11,084 nt of DNA, taken from NCBI GenBank assembly GCA_001795115.1, contig MGNI01000160.1, positions 3,647-14,730 on the forward strand. The letters are read 5' to 3'. This stretch comes from Chloroflexi bacterium RBG_16_48_8. GTDB taxonomy: Bacteria > Chloroflexota > Anaerolineae > Anaerolineales > E44-bin32. This document shows positions 1 to 6,119 of the stretch, piece after piece; within the stretch, counting starts at the first letter, position 1; every line of letters begins with the position of its first letter. Under the pieces are notes generated by a model. The model did not search any database. It had not been told where the DNA came from and saw only the letters and a list, made by a program, of their open reading frames with translations. The position numbers and the translations under genes are program-made.

Positions 1-2
1 GG

Positions 3-1601
3 GGAATCGTTTCGCGACTAACCGGTAAGTACGATCCCATTGCACAAGCTGTACCGCCTGACACGCAAATGTTGATGAATGTAGATCTCCTCCAGATTCA
101 ATCCAAAGACTTTATCAACTTGGTTAATATCTTCGCAAAAGCCGCTGGAGAAGATGAAATCACCGATTTTCAGAAATTGATCGAGAAAATGGACGAATCC
201 CTCGAACCCGAAACCGATATGACCTTCGCGGATGATGTACAACCCTGGATCGGACAATTCGTAGGCCTTGGTATCAATAACTTCGGCGCGGGAGATTTTT
301 TAGGGGCGGATGTCGATCTATACCTGATCGTTGAGGTTCGCAGCCAGAAGAAAGCCGATGAATTCCTGATCAAAGTGATGGATAAGACTCGAGAAGAAAA
401 TGACCAGGGTTTCACAGAGCAAACGTACGAGGGCACAACCATTTATGAAGTAGATACACAATATGAAGATGAACGCTTCGCCTTTGGGCGAAGTGGTAAT
501 CTGCTCATCGTATCCAACAGAGCGGACACCCTTAAAAAAGTCATCGATACCAAGAAGGGCGACTCCCTTGGAGACATGGATTCGTACCGCAACATCGTTT
601 CGGATTTACCTAAAGATCGATTATTCACTTTCTATCTGAATTTCACTTTCCTTGAGAGCTTCTATGAGAATCTGGACCTATCCAACCTTCAAAGCAGCGC
701 CCAGTTGGATATGCTGGCGGGAATGGGGATGTCGATTTCCGTAGTGGATGTCGGCCTGCAGACGGATTACATCCTCGCCTACAATCTCGACCAGATGACG
801 GAGGAGCAGAGAGCCTCTATGCAGATCGAGCCAGGCCAACCCACGACCGCCTCCCTCTTCCCGCAGGAGACCTTTCTCTATATCACATCCGAACATCTTG
901 ATCGAAGCCTGGCCACTCTACAGGAGGGAATCCTCGGCGCGGTTGAGCAAGAAGAAGTTGAGGAAGCCATGGAACTTTTCGAAGAGCAGTTCGGCATCAA
1001 CCCACAGAGGGACCTCCTCCCCTATCTGGATGGAGAATATGCAATCGGGATTCTGGAGAGCTCAGAGGGCATGATTGCGGAGCAATTGGGCGTTCCTCTA
1101 AACCTGCTTCTCCTGGTTGAAAGCAGCGATCAAGCGGCACTCCTCGATGCTGCCGAGAAGATCGCTAGTGGCCTTAAGGATACCGGCCAATATGATGTGC
1201 TTCAAACCGAATCCAATGGGATCCAAGTTTTCGAGCTGAGAGACCCCTTCTATGAGGGAACAGCCTTCGTCTACGCTGTGAAAGACAACATCCTTTTCAT
1301 CAGCTTGGATACTGGGACAATCGAGGACGTTTACAGTGATCGAATCTCGTTGGATCAGTATGCTCGGTACAAGGATGGTTGGGAAGCCTTCCCGAAGGAT
1401 ATGCGACCGATTATGTACATCGATGTTGAGGGTATCTATCGATTCGTAACGGAGGAGCTGGGGTTCCTCTCACCGACCGAATTAGAAGATGCTGTCGTCT
1501 TCAAACCCATAAAAACCATCGAAATCGCAGCACGAATCATCGATGAAAACCTGCTTCACTCAACCATGATCATTTTCATCGAAGCCGAAGTCACACAATA
1601 G
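3..1601 (+). CDS. DUF3352-family protein, N-terminus missing (partial)
   Basis: The reading frame is open to the left edge of the window (first complete codon at 3), so the gene starts upstream. The first ATG in view (69) falls inside a conserved-looking stretch PPDTQMLMNVDLL, which resembles the Pro-Ala-Asp-Thr segment near the start of DUF3352 proteins. These usually carry an N-terminal signal or membrane anchor, which would lie off the edge. About 530 residues are visible. They are acidic, with repeated 'LFxxYLNF', 'TxFLYIT' and 'PxMYIDVEGIYRF' strands and alternating helix and strand segments, but no catalytic motif and no membrane segment. DUF3352 members are presumed extracytoplasmic or envelope proteins without an assigned function. 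The gene ends at TAG just before a strong hairpin. The family call rests on remembered family style, so I am fairly but not fully sure of it; I am very sure it is coding. Confidence 0.85.
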   Translation, partial: GIVSRLTGKYDPIAQAVPPDTQMLMNVDLLQIQSKDFINLVNIFAKAAGEDEITDFQKLIEKMDESLEPETDMTFADDVQPWIGQFVGLGINNFGAGDFLGADVDLYLIVEVRSQKKADEFLIKVMDKTREENDQGFTEQTYEGTTIYEVDTQYEDERFAFGRSGNLLIVSNRADTLKKVIDTKKGDSLGDMDSYRNIVSDLPKDRLFTFYLNFTFLESFYENLDLSNLQSSAQLDMLAGMGMSISVVDVGLQTDYILAYNLDQMTEEQRASMQIEPGQPTTASLFPQETFLYITSEHLDRSLATLQEGILGAVEQEEVEEAMELFEEQFGINPQRDLLPYLDGEYAIGILESSEGMIAEQLGVPLNLLLLVESSDQAALLDAAEKIASGLKDTGQYDVLQTESNGIQVFELRDPFYEGTAFVYAVKDNILFISLDTGTIEDVYSDRISLDQYARYKDGWEAFPKDMRPIMYIDVEGIYRFVTEELGFLSPTELEDAVVFKPIKTIEIAARIIDENLLHSTMIIFIEAEVTQ

Positions 1602-1616
1602 GGCAGTTAAAAAACC

Positions 1617-1689
1617 GAGATCGAAGGGTGAGCGGTTGGGTATCTTTATGGGGATAAATCCGACCCGCGCTCACCTTTCGATCTCTTTT
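1617..1689. terminator. Bidirectional intrinsic terminator between convergent genes
   Basis: An 18-bp stem pairs 1617-1634 with 1668-1685, with a single G-T wobble at 1626/1676. The loop side contains further pairing (GGGT 1638-1641 with ACCC 1663-1666, and TTTA 1645-1648 with TAAA 1655-1658). The right arm is followed at once by TTTT (1686-1689), serving the plus-strand DUF3352 gene. The left arm is preceded by A6 (1609-1614), which becomes a T6 tract two bases after the stem when read on the minus strand, serving the universal stress protein. One structure can therefore stop both convergent transcripts. Confidence 0.85.
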
Positions 1690-1757
1690 AACCCAATAAA
1701 GACAAGCATTGAGGGTGATCTTTTGATCCGGTCCCAAGCCCTCCTGTTATCCTCTTA

Positions 1758-2207
1758 CTATCCCCTACCTTGCGAGCGTATAAGCAACAAGGCGCGATCC
1801 ACGCGATGGAGAACCCCGCTGGCGACACTCCCATAGAAGACATGGGATAATCCCGTGCGACCGTGGCTGGCCATGGCGATCAAATCTGCATCCTCTTCTT
1901 CGGCCACTTTGATAATGCTCTCCACAATCGGTCCTTGCTCCACACGCACGCTGGCCTTTATGGCTTTCTCGGTAAACTTATCCTTCCATGAGACGAGGTA
2001 GGCTTCAGCTTCGGTTTTGGTCTGTTCAACCAGCTCTGGCAGGATACCCCCCGGCAACCCATAATCAACAATCAGCATGGGTGTGAGTTCAATGACCTGC
2101 AGAAAGGTCACTTTCGCACTGTAACATTGGGCTAAGGATACGACATGGGGGAGGATCTTCTCGGCTCTCCCCGATCCATCCAACGGCACTAAAATGCTTT
2201 TGTACAT
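1758..2207 (-). CDS. Universal stress protein (UspA family)
   Basis: A 149-residue single-domain Usp. It starts MYKSILVPLDGS, the typical first strand plus Asp10, and ends with the nucleotide-binding pattern. In family numbering this is G-2x-G-9x-G(S/T): here A113, then SHG116, nine residues, and G126-S127. The first Gly is Ala, as in many ATP-binding members. The length matches the family (about 140-150 residues). I chose the ATG at 2207 because a full anti-Shine-Dalgarno match (GGAGGTGAT, 2212-2220) lies four bases upstream and the protein begins directly with the first beta strand; a longer frame to 2294 adds 29 unconserved residues. It is cytoplasmic and presumably helps in stress survival by binding ATP; the partner is unknown. 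It lies downstream of a ClpP-like gene on the same strand, so a stress locus is plausible. Confidence 0.95.
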   Translation of the reverse strand: MYKSILVPLDGSGRAEKILPHVVSLAQCYSAKVTFLQVIELTPMLIVDYGLPGGILPELVEQTKTEAEAYLVSWKDKFTEKAIKASVRVEQGPIVESIIKVAEEEDADLIAMASHGRTGLSHVFYGSVASGVLHRVDRALLLIRSQGRG

Positions 2208-2211
2208 GGAA

Positions 2212-2220
2212 ATCACCTCC
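2212..2220 (-). promoter_or_regulatory. Very strong Shine-Dalgarno site of the universal stress gene
   Basis: Read on the minus strand this is GGAGGTGAT, complementary over nine bases to the 16S rRNA 3' end, four bases before the ATG at 2207. It decides the start codon and suggests high translation. Confidence 0.85.
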
Positions 2221-2231
2221 CTTGTGATTCC

Positions 2232-2271
2232 TTGGCTTAGATAAACCCCCATAAGCCAATTCGAATGGCTT
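2232..2271 (-). promoter_or_regulatory. Two competing hairpins in the universal stress gene leader
   Basis: TTGGCTTA (2232-2239) and TAAGCCAA (2252-2259) form a perfect 8-bp inverted repeat with a 12-base spacer. The same middle segment (AAGCCA within 2253-2258) can also pair with TGGCTT (2266-2271). The two stems exclude each other and lie 25-64 bases upstream of the start codon. This could be a regulatory leader or simply a dyad for a DNA-binding protein; only the pairing is seen. Confidence 0.4.
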
Positions 2272-2350
2272 TCATGACAGGAGACAATGATCAAAGCCCG
2301 AAGGTACCCGGCCGGCGGAGAAGCGATATTTAGGACAAATCTTTGTACTC

Positions 2351-2368
2351 ATTATATGTTAATTTAAC
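2351..2368 (-). promoter_or_regulatory. Candidate -10 box with adjacent palindrome upstream of the universal stress gene
   Basis: On the minus strand, 2351-2356 reads TATAAT, a perfect -10 hexamer. Just upstream is a perfect 11-bp palindrome GTTAATTTAAC (2358-2368) that would occupy the spacer region. No convincing -35 hexamer stands at 16-18 bp, so the promoter may need an activator. Transcription from here would give a leader of roughly 135 bases. Confidence 0.35.
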
Positions 2369-2552
2369 CCCAATCGGCGATAAGTTTGGGATGATCCAAG
2401 TGCAGAAAATAGATCGCAGTAAGAGCGTTCATACAACTGAAGAATAGGATGGTGCCGCTGCCCAACTCATAAGTTGGTTTGTCGTCGAACATCAGAGGGA
2501 AAAACCATAGAACCCAGGACGGATATCGAGCCATTCGTATCCATGGATTCAT
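2364..2552 (-). CDS. Possible small membrane protein, 62 residues
   Basis: An ORF of 62 codons between the ClpP-like gene (29 bases upstream) and the universal stress gene. A purine-rich site GAGGAAAGGG (2561-2570) stands 8 bases before the ATG at 2552, and an in-frame TGA directly precedes the ATG, so no longer version exists. The product has two hydrophobic stretches, around residues 13-21 (WVLWFFPLM) and 32-50 (SGTILFFSCMNALTAIYFL), separated by a DDKP turn, as in a two-helix hairpin membrane protein. I recognise no family. It may be translated with the upstream protease gene. Another frame on the same strand overlaps it and has only a 4-base spacing to its ATG, so I consider that one less likely. 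A chance ORF cannot be excluded. Confidence 0.4.
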   Translation of the reverse strand: MNPWIRMARYPSWVLWFFPLMFDDKPTYELGSGTILFFSCMNALTAIYFLHLDHPKLIADWG

Positions 2553-2581
2553 TCATGGAACCCTTTCCTCTTCCAGACAAA

Positions 2582-3181
2582 TCACACTTGTTGGCCTTGC
2601 AGGCCTGCGTTAGGGGAGAATGGTTGCTGGAAGTGGATTGGAATGACCTCTGCCCCTGAAGGAAATAATTCCACCTGGATCTCATGGATGAGTCCCCATG
2701 CCTTCGCCTCTTCTGGATTGAGCGCGATTCGATCCAGCATGGCTTGAGTCACCTCCTCGATGGACTTCCCTGTTGTGGCTGCGATCACTTTGGCAATGTT
2801 CTCCGTATCAATTTTTAAACTTCTTAAACGCTCTTCCAGCTGTTTCTCCTCCAGGCTCATATTCTGCTGGAAATTCGAACTGACACCATGTAGCAGAAAC
2901 CTGGCCTGAGGCACGGACAACCGGGTTGAACCACCACAGAACAGGATCACTCCGATGGAATCGACGCTTCCGAAATTATGGGTCGTGATCTTGGCTGGGA
3001 GACCCTTGAGATAGCTGTATGCGCTTAATCCATGAAAAACGGACCCCCCCGGCGACGAAATGAGAAGGATAAAGTCACACTTTCCCTCTTTCATCTTCTG
3101 ATCGACCGTACCCATGAGGGCATTGATGGTGGTATCGATGACCGGTGCAAAAAATTTTATAACCGTTGGCAATTGAGACAA
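2582..3181 (-). CDS. Orphan ClpP-like serine protease (Clp/SDH-type proteolytic subunit family)
   Basis: A 199-residue protein with the ClpP/crotonase fold signatures in order: SSPGGSV (42-48, oxyanion region), GSVDSIGV (71-78, nucleophile Ser75), RFLLHGV (94-100, catalytic His98), a charged helix rich in Glu and Lys (about 109-137, the handle helix position) and LDRIALNPEEAKAWGLI (149-165, candidate catalytic Asp150). It is close to ClpP length but has Asp before the serine (DSIG) where true ClpP has Ala (ASMG). This places it in the orphan ClpP-like group found without ClpX or ClpA partners. Only a TTG (3181) can start it: the frame is closed by TGA upstream with no ATG or GTG between, and GGAGAGG sits five bases before the TTG. 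It is probably a cytoplasmic oligomeric peptidase; the substrate is unknown. No Clp ATPase gene is in view. Confidence 0.9.
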   Translation of the reverse strand: MSQLPTVIKFFAPVIDTTINALMGTVDQKMKEGKCDFILLISSPGGSVFHGLSAYSYLKGLPAKITTHNFGSVDSIGVILFCGGSTRLSVPQARFLLHGVSSNFQQNMSLEEKQLEERLRSLKIDTENIAKVIAATTGKSIEEVTQAMLDRIALNPEEAKAWGLIHEIQVELFPSGAEVIPIHFQQPFSPNAGLQGQQV

Positions 3182-3385
3182 TTCATCCTCTCCAAATCTG
3201 CTTTTACATCAAACGAAATACACCTGCGGAACTTCGCGTTGCTATTGGATCGGGTTCAATTATGGATGGATTTGGTATTTTCGCAACGGACAGGTGCAGG
3301 TCACTTCATTCTGAAGCCATCGAGCGGGTTTTGAAACCCACCCTACAAATCTCTGTCCCTGATACGAAAACAAACGTCCCTCCCC
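3182..3385. other. Structured leader and intergenic DNA upstream of the ClpP-like gene
   Basis: No convincing gene lies here. Two inverted repeats stand out. CACCTG (3221-3226) and CGTTGC (3237-3242) pair with CAGGTG (3291-3296) and GCAACG (3283-3288) to form an interrupted stem that lies in the presumed 5' leader of the ClpP-like gene. A short palindrome, GGGTTT TG AAACCC (3326-3339), is followed by ACCCTAC. From memory it resembles a common intergenic 'GTAGGGGCGGGTTT' type repeat seen in many environmental bacterial genomes. Confidence 0.5.
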
Positions 3386-3519
3386 TTAACGTCATCCCGA
3401 AAGGTCCTTCGACTTCGCTCAGGATAAACTTCGTCGAGGGATCTCGTTCTCCCTGTAAATGGACCGTGTTGGCCCAACAACGAGATTCCTCCTCGCCTTG
3501 CTCGTCGGAATGACGTTAA
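3386..3519. repeat. MITE-like imperfect palindromic repeat, 134 bp
   Basis: The ends are inverted copies: TTAACGTCATCCCGA (3386-3400) against TCGGAATGACGTTAA (3505-3519), 14 of 15 matching. A second nested pair is GGGATCTCGTT (3438-3448) against AACGAGATTCC (3479-3489), 10 of 11. The inverted similarity continues outward past TTAA (CTCCCC on the left, GGGGAG on the right) with a 2-base insertion. The left arm holds an extra segment, CCTTCGACTTCGCTCAGG (3406-3423). There is no ORF inside. The consensus around GTCATTCCGA and GAATCTCGTT is familiar from intergenic repeats in Chloroflexota and other environmental genomes (recollection). It is probably a non-autonomous element or a structured REP-like unit. 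Confidence 0.75.
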
Positions 3520-3739
3520 TCGGGGAGAACCAGCGGGAAAGCAACCGAAGGTTGCTCGGGGACTGACTCTGCTATTCGTCCTTAGGATTGACCTTAATTG
3601 GGGATTCCACAACTCCATAGGTTGATATTGGAGGCCAACCGTCATTTCCTGCGATATTTCCCTTGGACAGCTCCCTTACAAAGAAGCCGTTCTACCTTCA
3701 TGTTTCTCAGTCATCAGCGGCTTTCAACGCCTGGGTAAT
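3520..3739. other. Intergenic stretch with a small perfect hairpin
   Basis: No gene is supported here. GCAACC GAA GGTTGC (3541-3555) is a perfect 6-bp stem with a 3-base loop, directly to the right of the palindromic repeat. It has no T tract. The rest of the stretch shows nothing I can name, and no clear terminator follows the VOC gene that ends at 3740. Confidence 0.4.
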
Positions 3740-4135
3740 CTACCAAGCCTTGGGCATCTCAGAAAACTCACACAAAGCGCCACTAGGGGAGTAAAACCGA
3801 CTCGTCACCTGACCCCATGCTTCCTCTTTCCTGGATTGAACGACCGACCATCCTCTAGCTTCAATCTCACGAACCGCTCCCTCCACAGAATCCACTTCAA
3901 AACCTATGCTGAATCCCACAGGGATCTTCTCCTTCTGACTCCGATCGCCAAAGGTAGCTCCAGCTGCATTTCCCCTTTCCCAAATGGCAAAATGCAGGGT
4001 TCCTCCCACCTTCACCAATGCATACCCCGATCCTGCTTCATGCTCAACCTCTAAACCCAAAACTTCACGATAAAAACGGATGGCCTCTTCCAGACCATCA
4101 ACGATTTCCGCAATGCTGGCAATGTGTCATATCAT
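3740..4135 (-). pseudogene. VOC/glyoxalase-fold protein gene with an in-frame TGA at codon 3
   Basis: Translation of 131 codons gives a single VOC (glyoxalase/bleomycin resistance/dioxygenase) domain. The first beta-alpha unit is HIASIAEIVDGLEEAIRFY followed by REVLGLEVEHEAG. The second half contains GFSIGFEVDSVEGAVREIEARGW and ends SPSGALCEF. His4 and the Glu of CEF match two usual metal-ligand positions, while the second-half histidine is absent. AGGAGG ends seven bases before an ATG at 4135, but the codons then read ATG ATA TGA CAC ATT. The TGA (4127-4129) interrupts an otherwise intact family-length frame. A TTG at 4060 could start a shortened 106-residue product, but it would lack the first strand and its histidine. 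A single base change (TCA to TGA) or an assembly error explains this best. Confidence 0.72.
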
Positions 4136-4483
4136 CACTGACCCTCCTATCTCAAAATCCTTAGCCCGAAGGTGTTCATGCAACCTTAAGAAGGTTTTGT
4201 GTGCATCTCCCCTATAGCTTGCTCCTTTTAAATAAATCACGTTATAAGAGGCCTTTATCGGACCGATCACTCCATACCTAATTATCTATCGAACGCCTCG
4301 CCAGATCAAAGCCTGAACCGCTGAAACGCTGAGAAAAATGATTCCACTGAAAATACAACCAACATAGCCTATGGCCAATCCATAAATCTATTTCAGCGCT
4401 TTCAGTTAATTCAGTGCTTCAGTGGTTCTATCCCCTCAGCGTTCTCAGTCCCATCAGTGCATCAGTGGTTCAATTCACGCGCC
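4136..4483. other. Gene-free region dominated by CTGA/TCAG repeats
   Basis: From 4136 to about 4310 I see only a short inverted repeat, AACCTT AAG AAGGTT (4182-4196), which has no proper T tract. The remainder, 4313-4476, is a phased repeat region listed separately. No coding frame is convincing in this stretch. Confidence 0.5.
4313..4476. repeat. Phased CTGA/TCAG repeat: 43-bp tandem pair plus an inverted partner
   Basis: TCAG occurs at 4393, 4402, 4411 and 4419, and again at 4436, 4445, 4454 and 4462. The spacings are 9, 9, 8, then 17, then 9, 9, 8, so 4391-4433 and 4434-4476 are two copies of a 43-bp unit; about three quarters of positions match by eye. The reverse-complement motif CTGA stands at 4313, 4321, 4329 and 4347 (spacings 8, 8, 18). 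This makes an inverted, shorter copy about 40 bp away, so the whole has an inverted-repeat layout around 4351-4392. No ORF uses this periodicity. Confidence 0.7.
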
Positions 4484-4867
4484 ATGGAAGTATCATCCAT
4501 TTTTGACCAGGTTCGAGGACAAAAGACTTCTTCGAATGGCATTTTGGATAGATTGTTGTATATCAAATTTAGGCGCGGTGTCTTAGGCTTGGCTATCATT
4601 ATGCTATCTTTCTTAAAATTGCCTGAAAGTCTAGCAACCTACCTGGCTCAAAGACGAGGGCAACGCTACATAAAAATATTCTCTATCCTACTCCCTTTAT
4701 TACTCGTCCTTGCATCTGCAACTTCCACAGTATTTCCTTTGATAATCATATTGAGGGGTTATAAGGCACCGCTGGATATTCTCGTCGCCCTTGCCTTGGA
4801 GATACTTATTGTCTTAATTAATTTGATCGTGTTGATCTTGAACGTAACCGCACCATCAGTACGTTGA
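4484..4867 (+). CDS. Orphan integral membrane protein, 127 residues
   Basis: The frame encodes a basic, strongly hydrophobic protein with about three or four membrane segments: around residues 30-45 (GVLGLAIIMLSFL), 62-90 (IFSILLPLLLVLASATS and VFPLIIIL) and 95-123 (LDILVALALEILIVLINL and onward). Positively charged loops (YLAQRRGQRY, about 52-61, and FRRG) fit the positive-inside rule. I chose the ATG at 4484; a GTG at 4457 would add nine residues but lies inside the TCAG repeat. No good ribosome site is visible before either, which lowers confidence. I recognise no family. It converges on the ABC permease gene, and its stop TGA is followed by a hairpin. Confidence 0.55.
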   Translation: MEVSSIFDQVRGQKTSSNGILDRLLYIKFRRGVLGLAIIMLSFLKLPESLATYLAQRRGQRYIKIFSILLPLLLVLASATSTVFPLIIILRGYKAPLDILVALALEILIVLINLIVLILNVTAPSVR

Positions 4868-4877
4868 AATATTTATT

Positions 4878-4899
4878 TCCTCACTCGCTTGGGTGAGGA
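4878..4899. terminator. Hairpin between convergent genes, possible terminator
   Basis: TCCTCACTC (4878-4886) pairs with GGGTGAGGA (4891-4899), nine base pairs with one wobble and a GCTT loop, between the ends of the membrane protein gene (4867) and the ABC permease gene (4950). Neither side has a T tract, so it is not a textbook intrinsic terminator. Confidence 0.35.
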
Positions 4900-4949
4900 G
4901 ATATATGGAACTCCAGGGAATACCCCCGCGCACCAGTACAATATCGCCA

Positions 4950-6119
4950 TCACACCACCCGCATATGCCTACGTTGAAATATCCATACGCCCACGGCAAA
5001 ATATGCCAGCGAGAGAACCAGTAGCGCCGTCAGCTCATAGAGCACTTCGCCAAAACCCACTCCCAAATTGAGCACCTTATTCAACGCCACGACGGCATGC
5101 GTTGGCGGAAGGATGTCGTACAAGCCTATTGTCTTGCCGGCAACCGTGAAGAGGGGCACGCCCGCCGCAGGATAAATGACACCGGAGAAGAACATGAATA
5201 AACCCAAGGGGAAGTTGGCGATCACAAAAGCCCGAGCAACCGTGTTCGAAAAGCTGGCCACCACCATCCCCACGCCCACAATTGCCACGCTGGTTAAGGC
5301 ACCCACAAGGATCGCCACCCATAATGGTCCCTGACTGCGAAAGCCCAACGCAATCGCAGTGATGAACGCCAGTAAAAGCGCGATCACGCCAAGGATGACC
5401 TGTGTGAGCGTGATTCCCCCCAGTAGCTCCCATGCTCTCATACGACTGATCTGCAGGCGGCGCAGAGTCCCCGCCTCCACCTCTCGCACCACCGTCATCG
5501 AAGCGGCGAAGATAAGCATGATCGTGGCGAAGATGAGGATCCCTGGCACATACGTCTCGAACTCTGTGCGCGCGGCAGAAGCTCCCAAGGCTTCTTCCTT
5601 GTAAAGGAGAAGAGGCTCGCTCCCCGTCGCCTCATGAACATAGGAATCGATTGCGGACGTAGTCAAGATCGCTGCTACCGCATAATAGGGATTGGTCAGA
5701 TCACCCCCAAAAGTGACCGAAGCGGTCTTCGAGGGTTCTCCTTCACGTAACGCCAAGAGCGCCTTCGAAAAATCCTCTGGGATGACCAAAAAAGCGGTCC
5801 CCGCACGATCTCGCAGGAGCGCCTCCGCTTCCAAACGATCACTCGCAAGCTTCACCCGCAGGAGTGGATTTCCATTGGCATACGTCAGGCTGTCAATCGC
5901 CTCCACCACCTGATCACCCGCGAAAAAATACGAGCCATCGGAAAGCTGAACACCCGTATCCTTATTGATCACCAACACGTTATAGAAGGTCGAACCACTC
6001 GGCATCCATAGCCAGTAAGCCAGCACGAAGAAGGGTGCAAAAGCTAGGGTGAGGCTCAATACCAGGACATCCCTCAGTTGCTCATGAATACTCTTTCGGA
6101 GAATACTGAGAAATCTCAT
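4950..6119 (-). CDS. ABC-2 type exporter permease
   Basis: A 389-residue membrane subunit with the ABC-2 layout. There is one N-terminal membrane helix (about 18-39, VLVLSLTLAFAPFFVLAYWLW), then a large extracytoplasmic domain (about 41-185). A C-terminal bundle of five or so helices follows, including GILIFATIMLIFAASMTVV, WELLGGITLTQVILGVIALL, LWVAILVGALTSVAIVGVGM, NFPLGLFMFFSGVIYPAAG and LTALLVLSLAYFAVGVWIF. The short helix followed by FSGVIYP before the last helix is typical of this family. The ATG overlaps the stop of the ATPase gene as ATGA (6116-6119) and is preceded by GGAGGT (6127-6132), so the two are translationally coupled. The pair likely exports a drug, lipid or peptide; substrate cannot be read from the sequence. 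Confidence 0.93.
   Translation of the reverse strand: MRFLSILRKSIHEQLRDVLVLSLTLAFAPFFVLAYWLWMPSGSTFYNVLVINKDTGVQLSDGSYFFAGDQVVEAIDSLTYANGNPLLRVKLASDRLEAEALLRDRAGTAFLVIPEDFSKALLALREGEPSKTASVTFGGDLTNPYYAVAAILTTSAIDSYVHEATGSEPLLLYKEEALGASAARTEFETYVPGILIFATIMLIFAASMTVVREVEAGTLRRLQISRMRAWELLGGITLTQVILGVIALLLAFITAIALGFRSQGPLWVAILVGALTSVAIVGVGMVVASFSNTVARAFVIANFPLGLFMFFSGVIYPAAGVPLFTVAGKTIGLYDILPPTHAVVALNKVLNLGVGFGEVLYELTALLVLSLAYFAVGVWIFQRRHMRVV

Noticed and set aside
1636..1836. Short plus-strand ORF after the DUF3352 gene
   Set aside because: It begins inside the bidirectional terminator and runs over the universal stress gene on the other strand.
2474..2659. Plus-strand ORF opposite the protease gene and small membrane ORF
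   Set aside because: It is antisense to the protease gene end and has no protein family features.
4313..4476. CRISPR array
   Set aside because: Units are only 43 bp apart in total, diverged, inverted on one side and lack unique spacers of regular length; no cas gene is near.
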